Notes: generated from the letters alone by a model not told the origin. A DNA stretch of 64,000 nucleotides from Nephrocerus scutellatus (GCA_947095585.1 OX352763.1:63769016-63833015), one strand, 5' to 3'. Positions 31,848 to 42,998 are shown, numbered from the stretch's first letter. Numbers and translations are program-made.

Positions 31848-32933
31848 ATGGCGGTTCGTCGTAGCCTTGAAGGTCTGAAAAGGCCAATTGTACCCTTAGA
31901 GGTGATTGCACATGAGTTGCTTGAATGTCCGCTGTGTAAAATTAATATAAACGGTAGTGCGGAGAGCGTAATCACCACTTGCAATCATGCTTTCCATAAA
32001 TATTGCTTGATGGAAACACTCAAAAACAAGGAAATCTGCGCCGAGTGCAATCAGCCGTGTTTTCTGCATACATTGTGGCCGTTTGAGGTCCGACCTGGTT
32101 CCAATGGCGCGGGTGGCATCGAAGCAGTAGATGGCACCAATGCCTATAACACGCGCAATAGATCGAAAAGGAAACCACAACTTCGACTTCAGCCGAGTGC
32201 ACAGAGGGGTCAGCAAACTGCAGATTCATTGGCTAATGAGGGACTGGGACGAAAATCAGAAGATGCCTCGGCCACTGAGACACATACCCGGTTATCATTA
32301 TCAGGCAACACTGTTCGACTAAGTCGAAGAGAGTCCAGTCTGGTGACTATGGTACAGCGTGCGGTTAATGACTCTGTCGACCAAATTCAAGAGTCAATGC
32401 TGCAGCATGTCACCCAAGACATTTCACAGATTATCGAGACCAACGTCGAACGGTGTTTTGAGAAGTTGAGACTACAGGATAACGAACCAAGGACTAATGA
32501 AGTGCCAGCTAACACGCCAGACTTTGATAACTATCCGTGGCCACGCAATATGCCATTCGAAACAAGGGACCAAAATCCGCAGACTTCTTTCCCAGCTCGT
32601 TCATCTCACTTAGATATAAACACCGCCGTAAAAGTGTCCAACATCATCTCGAGTTGGCACCGCCAATTCGAAGGATCGTCGGATGGTCTAACGGTGGACA
32701 ATTTCATATATCAAGCACAGTCTTTGACTCAGCAAAGTCTGGATGGAAACTTCGAATTATTATGTAAAAATGCACATCTTTTGTTCAGGGGCAGAGCCAA
32801 AGAATGGTTTTGGAGGTTCCACCGGTCACATCCGTTTTTCGTATGGGACGATTTAATCGACTACCTACGACAACAATACAAGGACAGCCGGTCGGACTAT
32901 GATATTCGCGAAGCCAGACAGAGAGACCTTTGA
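31848..32933 (+). pseudogene. Gypsy-2 Gag, N-terminal part with RING-H2 finger
   Basis: The first ATG in frame is at 31848 (MAVRRSLEGL). Residues 27-67 form a RING-H2 finger: C27-x2-C30, C45-x-H47, H50-x2-C53, C64-x2-C67, with the usual E-C-P-L-C start. A basic serine-rich linker follows, then a helical stretch (ESMLQHVTQDISQIIE). Around residues 265-355 is the retrotransposon Gag domain (VSNIISSWHRQFEG, FRGRAKEWFWRFHR, WDDLIDYLRQQY). The frame ends at a stop at 32933 in mid-domain, where it should pass into the next frame. A ubiquitin-ligase-like activity is possible but only inferred. Confidence 0.85.
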
Positions 32934-33450
32934 CGAATACCATGACTCGATCGTTAGGTTGACGGACAGACTCAGAAAGCCAATCACTGAATTGGACCTA
33001 GTAGAAATCCTAATAAGGAATCTTCGTTCGGATGTGCGACATGAAATCCTTCACTTAGAAATTTCCTCCGTGTCCATGCTGCGACGAGTGGTTCAGCGAC
33101 GAGAACGCTTCCTAAATGATGTTTACCGAACCATGCCAGTCGTCAAACCAACATAGCCTAAGCGTCAGATTGCGGAGCTGAATAGACCGGTCAACGAGGA
33201 GGTCATTCCAGTAATGACCCACTCGCCTTCGGATCCTCCTAGGGCCACTTACCACGAAGGTCAACCTTCACCGAAGATAGTATGTTGGAACTGTGACCTC
33301 GAAGGTCATCGATTTGATATGTGTCTGGAACAGCGAAGAATATTCTGTTATGGTTGTGGGGCAAAGAATCTTTACAAATGCCCTAAATGCAACCGTCAGG
33401 GAAACTGGACAAGGGGTGTGAACCGAACCACCAGTTCACACCCACGTTAG
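32934..33450 (+). pseudogene. Gypsy-2 Gag, C-terminal part with zinc knuckles
   Basis: Continues the Gag domain in the +1 frame: ETFDEYHDSIVRLTDRLRK, EILIRNLRSDVRHEI. A TAG at 33154 interrupts it. It ends with VCWNCDLEGHRFDMC, a CCHC knuckle, and CYGCGAKNLYKCPKC, a second, atypical one. Such knuckles bind the packaged RNA. Confidence 0.82.
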
Positions 33451-33747
33451 ACCCAAACACTACTCGAATTGACTTCTCCGGGGGGATAAGTTCGCCACCG
33501 CCAAAAGTGATCCTAATGAGAAACCGTAAAGTCCCAAATTTAGAATCGTCTCGTAGAAAAGCGGATGTGACAGGGACCCCCATAGAGCCATACTCCAACC
33601 GAATCACCAATTACCAGTTGGCTCGCGCTAGAATTTTTGAAACGATGGATGGGCTGGAGCCAGCGCCACCCAGTCGATCCTCCAGGAGGATAAAGGAGTT
33701 TTGGAAGAAGGTCAGGGACAACCGGATCTTGACCATACGCTTCAGTC
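33451..33747 (+). pseudogene. Gypsy-2 gag-pol junction region
   Basis: The frame open at 33387-33764 carries a proline/serine-rich linker (LEPAPPSRSSRRIKEFWKK) that leads toward the protease, but it ends just as the protease motif starts in the next frame. It probably belongs to the start of Pol or the end of Gag. No distinct domain is seen. Confidence 0.55.
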
Positions 33748-35844
33748 ATGCTGTTAGGGAATGAACACATAGGGTTACTGGACAGCGGCGCTTCCATCAG
33801 TTGCATTGGCGGGTCACTGGCAACCATCGTCCTAAATAACAAAATGGCTCTTAGACGTTTCGTATCATCCCTCAAAACAGCTGATGGAAAGTCTCAAACG
33901 GTTTGTGGGTCTTTCAAAGCGGACATCGCTTTTCGGAACAAGACCAAACGGTTGACTTTGTACGTGGTTCCATCCCTGGGTCAAGATCTATATCTAGGCA
34001 TCGACTTTTGGAGGGCGTTTGATCTAGCTCCAGACATCGTTTCAGAGATAAACGTCGAACAAGTGAGTGAGGCTTTGCAAAATAGACATCTTTTGAATAA
34101 TTCGCAGTTAGTTAGAATGGAGGCAGTGAAAAAATTATTTCCATCTTACGACACAGAGGGTTTGGGGAAAACCACACTGGTAGAACACACAATCGATACC
34201 AACGGGTGTAAAGCCATAAAGCAGCGGCACTACCCGGTGTCACCGGCGATCGAGAGGCAGATTTTCGATGAACTGGACCGAATGCTGCGACTAGGGGTGA
34301 TTGAAGAGTCCCAAAGTTCGTGGAGCTCCCCCGTAGTCCTAGTCCGGAAGCCGGGTAAAGTGAGGCTCTGCCTAGACTCACGAAAATTAAACGCTATGAC
34401 CGTTATGGATGCGTACCCCCTCCCGCACATCCAGGGAATTCTAAGTAGGTTGCCACGGGCCGAATTTATATCCAGCTTGGACCTAAAGGATGCGTTCTGG
34501 CAAATTCCGCTGGAAGTAAATTCTCGACAGAAGACAGCCTTTTCAGTTCCCAAGCGGCCATTATACCAGTTTAAGGTTATGCTCTTTTGGCTATGTAACG
34601 CTCCCCAAACCATGTGTCGTTTGATGGATAAAGTCATCCCTGCTGACCTCCACGATAGAGTATTTGTGTACCTAGACGATCTGCTGGTCATAACCGAAGA
34701 TTTTGACAGCCATGTAAAAACACTTCAGGAAGTCGCAAGACATCTCCGTCGGGCTGGTCTGACCCTAAACGTGGCCAAAAGTAAGTTTTGCCTTACAGAG
34801 GTTCGATATCTTGGCCATATCATCGGAAATGGCGGTTTGAGAACGGACCCAGAGAAGATACAAGCGATTGTGAAATACCCCATTCCGAAAACCGTACGCC
34901 AGCTCAGACGCTTTCTCGGCATGGCCGGTTGGTATAGCAAATTCATAGCGAATTTCGCAGTAACTTGTACACCGTTGACAGACCTATTAAAAAAATCTAA
35001 AAGCCTTCAGTGGAATAGTGATGCGCAGGCTGCCTTTGATGCACTTAAGGTCAAACTTACTTCGTCTCCCGTGTTGTATACCCCTGATTTCACCAAACCG
35101 TTCATGATTCAGTGTGACGCCTGTCAAACAGGAGTCGGGAGTGTTCTTGTGCAAACCCTGGACGACGGTTCTGAAGTGTCGATTGCATATTGGTCACAGA
35201 AACTCAACAAGGCCCAACGTAATAATAGCGTAACCGAGCAAGAATGCTTGGCCGCGGTGCTTAGCATTAAACACTTCCGCCCCTTCGTTGAAGGACTTGA
35301 TTTCACCGTGATTACCGATCACGCGTCTCTGCAGTGGCTCATGCGCCAAACTGACCTCAGCGGTAGGCTGGGAAGGTGGGCGCTGAAGCTGCAAGGTTAT
35401 AAATTTGAAATCCGTCATCGTAAAGGGTCAGAACACAAAGTCCCAGATGCGTTATCGAGAATGCACGAGGAGATTATCGCCTCGATTGACTTGTCAGCGC
35501 CAGAAATTGATTTGAACTCATCAGAGTTCACCTCCCCCGATTACGAATACCAGAAAGGACAAGTCATCAAAAATAGCGCGACGCTGCCAGATTTGAAGGT
35601 AGTAGATCGATTTCTGTACAAGCGGACCGAATTCTGCCGTGGGGAAGAATTGCATGAACAGTCAGTGTGGAAATTATGGGTTCCTAAGAATCTCACTAAT
35701 AAAGTGATCGAACGAGCACACGACACCCCGACATCAGCACACTTGGGTATCAATAAGACCTTTCAAAGGATAAAAAAAACATTTCTTTTGGCCTCACATG
35801 TTTGCGGAAGTGAGAGATTACGTTCTGAATTGTGCAGTGTGTAA
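33748..35844 (+). pseudogene. Gypsy-2 Pol: protease, reverse transcriptase, RNase H
   Basis: Open for 698 codons. Protease active site LLDSGASISC (about residues 10-19) and YLGIDFW. RT: WSSPVVLVRKPGKVRLCLD, SSLDLKDAFWQIPL (motif A), and FVYLDDLLVI with the Y-L-D-D box at about 34669-34680. RNase H: IQCDACQTGVG, SVTEQECLAAV, VITDHASLQWL and VPDALSRMHEE, so the D-E-D residues are all present. The integrase zinc finger begins at the end (HDTPTSAHLG). A frameshift near 35780 separates it from the integrase core. Confidence 0.9.
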
Positions 35845-36667
35845 AACCACCAAACACCCTAATGTCTCCTTAAGACCGTCCATGGGCCAGCAAAACATTT
35901 CGGTAAGACCGTTTCAACGGCTGTACATGGATATAATTGGGCCTTTTCCCCGATCAAAGGTTGGTCACATCGGATTGTTAATTGTCTTAGACCATTTTAC
36001 AAAATTCCACTTTCTGCTACCGCTAAAGAAATTCATCGCGAAGCCCATCATTGAATATTTGAGAAACCACCTGTTCCCCACTTTCGGAGTACCTGAAACC
36101 ATAGTTACGGACAACGGAGTACAATTTAAACGTAAAGACTTTAATAAGCTTCTGGCCACGTACGGTGTGAATCATACGTATACGGCACTCTATTCCCCTC
36201 AAACGAATGCGTCGGAGCGAGTAAATCGTTCCTTGATCGCTGCCATCCGAGCCTCCATTAAGGATGACCAGTCAAGCTGGGATTTAAGCCTCGGTCACAT
36301 AAGCTGTGCATTGCGGAGTTCCGTACACGCTTCTACGGGATTTTCGCCTTATTTTTTAACGTTCGGCCAGAACATGATGGTACAAGGTGACAGCTATGAA
36401 CTCTTACGGAAATTAGACTTACTGGAACCACCAGATATCTTCGTCCCCCACGAGGAAGGTTTGGCCCAGATCCGTACTAAGGCAAAAGACCGAATGAAAA
36501 AGGCTTATGAAGTGAATGAACGGAAATATAACACTCGTTCGAGACTGATAGACTTTCTAGAGGGACAAGAAGTCTTTCGGCGAAACTTCGCACAGAGTAA
36601 CTGGAAGAAAGGGTTTAACGCCAAACTGTCGCCAACCTTCTTAAAAGCTCGAATAAAAAAAAACTAG
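35770..36667 (+). pseudogene. Gypsy-2 integrase
   Basis: Starts inside the zinc-binding domain (VLNCAVCKTTK, C-x2-C) in a frame shifted from the preceding block. The catalytic core has all three residues: LYMDIIGPFPRS, ETIVTDNGVQFKR and SPQTNASERVNRS. The C-terminal part (NERKYNTRSRLIDFLEG, FRRNFAQSNWKKGFNAKL) resembles the GPY/F-type end region. The open frame ends at 36667. Catalytically complete on paper but severed from the rest of Pol. Confidence 0.88.
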
Positions 36668-36822
36668 GGAGCTCTTATTACATGCTTGAAGACCACCAGG
36701 GAAAGCAGATAGGAATATACCACGCGAAAGACATCAGGCAATAAAACTGAGGTACGAGGTTTGTCACCGGTTTTCAGCCTTTCCGAGGTCTTTGGGTTAA
36801 ATCTCCCACGGAAAGCCTGTTT
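36668..36822 (+). other. Gypsy-2 region between pol and 3' LTR
   Basis: It contains no ORF of note. A short purine stretch (ACGGAAAG, 36808-36815) lies just before the LTR but is a poor polypurine tract, so the plus-strand primer site is unclear. Confidence 0.5.
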
Positions 36823-39800
36823 TGTGGCGGTGCCTTGTGAAATTTTTTTTTATTTAACGAAATTAAAAATTTGTAATTTAAAAAGCACCCGGTATCTACT
36901 GCAAGGCAATTGCCGCGCAGTACCATGTTATTGCTAGGACGTAAATATCGATGCATACATAGAGCGATTGTTAGAGAGGAATTTCAAGGCCAAAAATTCC
37001 AATCATTGGAATTTTGGTTGACAAACGGCATGTTTCCCACCAACTCGGCACGAACTTTAGTTTCGACGCATAAGTTTGATGCTGTCGCTAAAGGAAAAGA
37101 ACATTAGCAGAGTGTAAAATTTAAACCCCCCTCCCTCGACAGACTGACCAACCGCAAACTCCTTATGAGAACCACCGAGCAACACCACTCCACAAGTGGC
37201 TGGTGCAGCGAGCATGAAAAAAAAAAAAGGAGAGATTGGTTGACTACTCGTCACTAATGTGTAATGCATGGTGAGAGTGAGCGACGTAGAAATGGATATT
37301 CGAGAAAAAAAATTCTTGTCGGTGCATCGACAGATCAAGGCCACTTAATTAGGGAGTGAGGATTTCATTTTAGCCGGGCTCGTACGTGGACTGCTGCTGC
37401 GCGACAGCGCACCTTTTATCAGTAGGTGTCGGTCGGCACCCTACATTTTTTGATAGTCGGATTTCCTAAAAAAATTTTAAAACAAAATTCCATTTTTTGT
37501 TATTAAATGGAAAAAACTACAAGTGGATTCCAATAATAAGTACTTACATGTTCGGAAAAAGTGCCTAGTTCTGCCAATCGGAAAAAAATGAAAGAACTTA
37601 CAAGTTTAAAATTACTAAAAGAAAATTTACATATACATACCCGGCCCGTTACTTGCAGCGCGTGCAAAATGGTGGACATAAAAACCCACGCCATCCTCAA
37701 TAAATGTTGGTGCCTTTAAAAAAAATAATTTGAAAAGAGTAAGGTAATGTGCTTTTAATACTATTAACATTATTATAACTTTCAAGCAATACCTAAGAGT
37801 TGGTAAAATTTCTCGGCCGGTTTCGGACTTTCAGTCGTTAACTTCGTAAGCACTTGAAAGGTGCTCGAGCAAAAAAAGGTTCCTGCGAGTAAATTTATAA
37901 AGTTGAATTTTTCTGGTAATAAAATGAACAAAAGTTCAAGTGATTTCTTTCAATTAATATTTACCAATTCGGCAAAGGTGCATAGTTCTTTTTTACTGCC
38001 AACTGAAAAAAAAAATGGCAGGAATTAATAAAAAGTACATATACATACCCGGTCCGTTACTTGCAGCGCGTGCAAAATGGTGGACATAAAAACCCACGCC
38101 ATCCTGAATAAATTTTTTGTGCTTTTTGAAAAATAATCTGAAAAGAGTAAGGTAATGTGCTTTTAATACTATTAACATTATTATAGCTTTCAAGCAATAC
38201 CTGGCAGTTGGTAAAAAATTTCTCGGTCGGTTTCGGACTTTCAGTCGTTAACTTCGTATGCACTTGAAAAGTGCTCGAGCAGTTGATACCCTACGAGAAG
38301 AAATAAAGGTTCCTGCAAGTGAATTTATGAAGTTTAATTCTTTTGGTATAAAAATGAACAAAGGTTCAAGTAACTTTCTTCAGTAAAATACTTACCGGTC
38401 CGGAAGGCCGATTACGATCCCGGCTCTCTAAGAGCTTTCTAGAGAACCGCAGCAAGCTAAAAATTATCAAAAAAAGAAAAAAAAGGAGGAAAAACTCTCT
38501 ACTCAATTATACATGTACCCGGTGATCGAACATCTATAACTATTTGCCTGTTAAGTGCCACGCTTGAAAAAAATGGCGGACCCAGCACGATCTCGTACCT
38601 AAGGATCCGCAAGGTGATACGGATAATTTACAGGGCTAGGGAAACAATTAGCATGGCTGTTGACGAAGCCCCTCGGAATTAGAGAATTGATTATGGGTGT
38701 TTGCCTAATTTTATAATTCTTCTTTTTATATATTAATTAAATTAAATCGACTTCCTTTAATATTCCCCCACCCCTTATCGGTGAAAGAAGGACACACCCC
38801 CTTTCCTCTTTTGATCTGATTTTTTTTTATATAAATTTAACCTTAACTATTGCTTTCGGCCTCGACAGCGCTGGCGATGACGTCGTTTAAGCTACGTACA
38901 AACAAAAAAAAAAAACAGGTAAAAAAAAATTTTTCTTTGACAATATATTTTGAAATAAAAACAAAAGAAAAAAGGGAAACCTTATGCTCCAATGAATTCC
39001 TTCACCGATCCCCATGTGGATTTTCGTTTTCCTTTACTTATATTATATTCCTTAAAATTTTTTTTGATATTTGTTATATTATATATTACAAATTTTTTTT
39101 GATTGCCAATCCCAATGTGGATTTGCGTTTTCTTTACTTATATTATATTCCTTAAAAATTTTCTTTGATATTTGTCATATTATATATTACCAAATTTTTT
39201 TGTTTACCAATCCCAATGTGGATTTGCGTTTCCTTTACTTATATTATATTCCTTAAAAATTTTCTTTGATATTTCTCATATTATATATTACCAAATTTTT
39301 TTGATTACCAATCCCAATGTAGATTTGCGTTTCCTTTACTTATATTATATTCCTTAAAATTTTTTTTGATATTTGTTATATTATATATTACAAATTTTTT
39401 TTGATTGCCAATCCCAATGTGAATTTGCGTTTCCTTTACTTATATTATATTCCTTAAAAATTTTCTTTGATATTTGTCATATTATATATTACCAAATGTT
39501 TTTGATTACCAATCCCAATGTGGATCTGCGTTTCCTTTACTTATATTATATTCTTTACCATTCGTTAGATTTGAGTTATATTATATATTACATTTTTTTT
39601 CAATTACCGATCCCCATGTGGATTTTATTTTATTTTCTTTCCCTCATTACTTATACTATATTCATTGAGATTAGTTAGAGTTATTTAATATATTGCATTG
39701 CAAGAAACCAAAAAAGTTCAAAAAAAATAAAAAAAAAATTTGTTTATATAGAAATAAAAATTTGTAAAATTAAGGACAACTAAGAAAAAAAAAATGAGTC

Positions 39801-40224
39801 TTTACTGAACTTAACGGTCTCTTTCTCTCCTCTCGGCTTGGTCTCTCCTCGGCACGTTTGGTTCCTTGGCCAGGGAATGGACAAGTCCATAACTGGTAAT
39901 CGTATAATTCTCTTGGTGACTTGATTCCCTTCCGATACGCCTAAGTTGGCTTTCCTCTCCCTAAAAAAGAACACGCACAAATTTTTTTATGTACATGACA
40001 AAACAACAAAAAATGGTTGGAATGGCCGGCAAAGAACCCCCCAAAACCCGACGAGCTAGTTAGAGCACAGCTAGGCGTGCACTCCGCCGTTGACCATTCC
40101 AAACCTCCGGCTAAGCGTTGGACCAGTCCAAATTTACCCATGTTCGGAAATTATCACTAACATTATAAATACCAACGATTAAGTAACAGCCGCCGCAATT
40201 ACACAAATAATAGAAATCGTTACA
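36823..40224 (+). repeat. Gypsy-2 3' LTR (3402 bp)
   Basis: Begins TGTGGCGGTGCC like the 5' LTR and ends TAGAAATCGTTACA. It has the same 407-bp direct repeat (about 37520-38380) and the 101-bp minisatellite (39007-39609) with two units fewer, which explains 202 of the 203 bases of length difference. Scattered substitutions, for example near 36898, 36962 and 37070, separate the two LTRs. Confidence 0.93.
39007..39609. repeat. 101-bp minisatellite in the Gypsy-2 3' LTR
   Basis: Same unit as in the 5' LTR, with six regular starts from 39007 and a final divergent one at 39609. The first-to-last distance is 602 bases against 804 in the 5' LTR. Confidence 0.9.
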
Positions 40225-40339
40225 GAACACACTCCTTATTGTCAACTGTCATTACTATTATATTAAAATATACTCTTTATATTTGGTTGTATCACTTGTA
40301 AAGACAACATCGTTTTCTTTCTTCTTCGCTCTGCTAATA
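40225..40339 (+). repeat. Gypsy-2 right target duplication and rest of Copia-1 3' LTR
   Basis: GAAC (40225-40228) is the second target copy. The remainder, ACACTCC to CTGCTAATA, matches the 5' LTR (16266-16338) but is longer by about 40 bases in the middle. TTATG at 40340-40344 then marks the end of Copia-1. Confidence 0.8.
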
Positions 40340-41425
40340 TTATGCGATGTTTTCTCCAGTGTTCCTAAACTCTCGAGTCGGTCAATTTCTTTCCCAATTC
40401 TTTTACGTAATGCAAAAGACATTCAACGGTGTCGCAGAAAAATGGGCTTGCAATCAGGCGACTTCAGCTTGAAGGAGCATTTGTAATTGGGAATTTCTTC
40501 AATATTTTCGGAGAAGGTGGTTCGATACTTTTCAATGTTCAACGCTACACTCACTTTCTAATTGATGTATAAACTTTATGTCGAGTTTAAATTTTCTAAT
40601 TAAATCGCGCTCCATTATTGATGATACATTTTGACGTAACACGTAGAGCCTGCCCTGTATCACTTCAAACATTCCTAATGGGGTAATTATATCTCCAGTG
40701 TATGATTTTAATCTTGTAGATGTACTCAAAGGTTGTGTATTTGGACAAAGACTCCTTAAAGATATATATGAAATCGTCGGTCCTGTATCAAACTACACGG
40801 TACACGATTGACTATTAACAAGAACTCTAAACAACCTTTTATCGTTCACCAAGGAATTGCAACATTTTACAATGTTTAGGAACGCCGGTCTGATGGATTT
40901 TCGTGACTGTCGTTTGATTCGATGTCTTCTTCCAGCAGTGTTGTTGATGCTGTTTTTGCCTTGAAATTCCTTTTGTACACATGCAAACACTCAAGTTATG
41001 TCCCGACTTTTTTCATTTAGTGCATTTCAAGTTTTTTTTCTCTGCATTGATTTCCGCAAAGCTCTATGATTTCCGCATCTAAAACATTTTCCATTGAGCT
41101 CCTAGCAAACTGGTTCGTTATATTTGCTCTCTTGTTTGTCTGCTTTGCATGACAAAGCAATCGAGATAATATCGTTTAAAGTTGCAGACGGTTTTTCCCT
41201 CAACAAGCTTTCGCGTATATCGTCTCTAATTCTCCTGATGAATTGAGAATGTAGGTGTGTTTGCAGCTTTCACAAACAAAATTGCAGTTGTTTGCCATCC
41301 TCTTTAATTCTGTTTGATAATTTGTACTGTTTTCTCCTTCGTGTTCAAAATGGGAGTCGTTACCATAAAAATTTGTTGTTTTGGGTCTTGGAAAATTTAA
41401 TTTGTCTCTTTATTCTTATTCTTTC
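40340..41425 (-). pseudogene. Gypsy-1 Gag end, protease and RT start
   Basis: On the minus strand from 41425 down: Gag-like LNFPRPKTTNFYGNDSHF, MANNCNF, IRDDIRESLLREKPSATL, a single zinc knuckle start (CFRCGNH, about 41070), then a protease active site FDTGPTISYI (about 40760-40785) with TRLKSYTGDIITPLGM, and finally LESLGTLEKTSHNL, which leads into the RT fragment at 16135-16248. This is the order of a K02A2.6-like Ty3/gypsy element. Stops and frameshifts abound. The 5' end of Gag is missing. Confidence 0.75.
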
Positions 41426-41510
41426 AAAATTGCTTGTGTTTGTTTCAATTACAAAATAGTATCATTAGATTTACATTCATTAAGTAAAGAAAAAAATGTA
41501 AAAGTAAAAG

Positions 41511-42005
41511 TACAAAGTACTTTCACTCTTTGTTCCTAGATTTAGGGAAAGAACTGGTTAATGGTAGTGGTAAGGTAGTACTCTTGAACCACTGTAGCTG
41601 AAAATGAAGGTTTATTGATGAATAGTTGATACAAGTACGAAGTACTTGTACCCTTTGTTTATAGAATTAGGGAAAGAACGAGTTAGTGGTAGTGGCAAGG
41701 TAGTAGTCTTGAACCACTGTAGCTGAAAAGAAGGTTTATTGATTAATTGTTGATACAAGTACAAAGTACTTGTACCCTTTGTTCCTAGAATTAGGGAAAG
41801 AACGGGTTAATGGTAGTGGCAAGGTAGTACTTTTGAACCACTTGCTGAAAAGAAGGTTTATTGATGAATAGTTGATACAAGTACGAAGTACTTGTACCCT
41901 TTGTTTATAGAATTAGGGAAAGAACGAGTTAGTGGTAGTGGCAAGGTAGTAGTCTTGAACCACTGTAGCTGAAAAGAAGGTTTATTGATTAAGTAAATAC
42001 TTACT
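41511..42005. repeat. 122-125-bp tandem repeat, four copies
   Basis: Units start at 41511, 41636, 41760 and 41882 with TAC(A/G)AAGTAC. Each carries AGGGAAAGAAC, GTAGTGG and CTTGAACCACT. At the unit start is a short palindrome ACAAGTAC-(A/G)AA-GTACTTGT (clear in units 2-4). A fifth, degraded start is near 42020. Confidence 0.85.
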
Positions 42006-42193
42006 TACAAAATACAAAGCGTGAAGTACTTAGTATTTTGAACTCTCGTGTGGGGTTTCGGAAATATTCTATAGCGTTTGGTTCTTGAAGGGCTTAGTTC
42101 AGCAGTAATAGCAAGGCAGTGCTCTTGCACTATTAGTTGTGAACTCGGGAAGGAACTCGGGAAGAATAGGCCTTTTGGTTGAGCTGCGTGCTC

Positions 42194-42201
42194 CTTTTAT
42201 A
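42194..42201 (-). promoter_or_regulatory. Possible TATA box, minus strand
   Basis: TATAAAAG on the minus strand, followed by GAGCACGCAGC. It would drive transcription toward Gypsy-1 Gag. The evidence is the motif alone plus the position. Confidence 0.35.
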
Positions 42202-42739
42202 CTGTTTCATGCGGCTTGGTTTTCCGTTGGTTTATCGTTTTCCGTTGTGTTCGTTTGTTGTTGTGACAAGATTTTCATATATCCAGACGCATTTATGCAT
42301 GTTTGAAATATACATGTTCTCAATATGATGTTTTCCTCTGAATAACAATATGTTTGTTTTCATGTGTGATATACATAGTTCTTCTGCATTGCAACGTGTG
42401 TGTTTGTATTCACAATAACCATATTGTCTCATTTTGGAATACGCATGTTGTTGTCTACATCTGTTGTTGCTAGCGTTATGTGTTTGCGTGGTGGTGGTTT
42501 GTCCAATGCACTTGATTTTCATACTCTCGCCTTTCGCTCGCAGGAGAAGCAGAAAAGAGGAGAAAAAAGGAATATTTGCCATTTCGACGTCAATTGAGTC
42601 ATTTAATAATTGTAAAGAGTGCTTTTTAAAATATGAGCGATTATTAAAAACTACATTTTGAGTTTTTATTTCTTTAAGTTTATGTCTATGACAAAAGGTT
42701 TGGAAATTATTTCCAACATGTCATGTGTGGGAAAAATTC

Positions 42740-42998
42740 TAATGTGAAGAATTTTGTTCCTCACAGTATTATTGTTGCATCGTTTGTGGCTGTTGCAGCT
42801 GCTGTGTTTGCAGCTTCTGTTAACCGTTGACAGACTATCGAACCTGACTGTAAATCATAACTGATGTGAGTTTTGATTGATTCGCCTTGCGGTCAGATTA
42901 GTAGGATGGTTTGACAATTAAATCAACAGTCAAACACTAATTTCGGAGAGAAATGATGGACACCAACAAAAAGATCGTTTGTTGCTCATTCTTGCAAT
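42740..42998. repeat. Left 259-bp direct repeat flanking LINE-D
   Basis: From TAATGTGAAGAATTTTG to CATTCTTGCAAT, repeated at 48447-48705 with only about four substitutions and the same length. LINE-D fills exactly the space between. It looks like a very long target-site duplication. Confidence 0.85.

Larger units (their letters stand above)
26586..40224 (+). mobile_element. Gypsy-2: 13.6-kb Ty3/gypsy element with very long LTRs
   Basis: Complete structure: 5' LTR of 3605 bp, tRNA-Lys-type primer site, 1.6-kb leader, gag with a RING finger, pol (protease, RT, RNase H, integrase) and a 3' LTR of 3402 bp, flanked by GAAC. Both LTRs start TGTGGCGG and end GTTACA (TG...CA). More than half of the element is LTR. 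The LTRs differ mainly by two repeat units and scattered substitutions, so insertion looks recent, yet gag and pol have frameshifts and a stop. Confidence 0.93.
16249..40339 (+). mobile_element. Copia-1: Ty1/copia element split by nested insertions
   Basis: Order: 5' LTR (16249-16338), copia-type primer site, gag start, LINE-C with mariner inside, gag end, protease, integrase, reverse transcriptase, RNase H, and a 3' LTR that is itself split by Gypsy-2. Without the insertions the element would be about 4.5-5 kb. Protease-integrase-RT order and the Y-V-D-D box identify it as Ty1/copia. It has stops, frameshifts and an internal duplication, so it is dead. It is inserted in Gypsy-1. Confidence 0.85.
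41426..42739. other. Non-coding region with tandem repeats; possible LTR remnant
   Basis: It contains no TE protein and no supported gene. It holds the 124-bp tandem repeat (41511-42005) and a minus-strand TATA box (42194-42201). It lies directly upstream of Gypsy-1 Gag on the minus strand, so it could be the Gypsy-1 5' LTR and leader, but no matching second LTR or primer site is visible. The stretch 42240-42739 shows nothing recognisable. Confidence 0.4.

Noticed and set aside
34112..34946. Minus-strand ORFs of 73-153 codons in Gypsy-2 pol
   Set aside because: Shadows of the 698-codon pol frame on the plus strand.
36774..36822. Clear polypurine tract before the Gypsy-2 3' LTR
   Set aside because: Only ACGGAAAG is purine-rich and it is not adjacent to the LTR. 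I did not call it.
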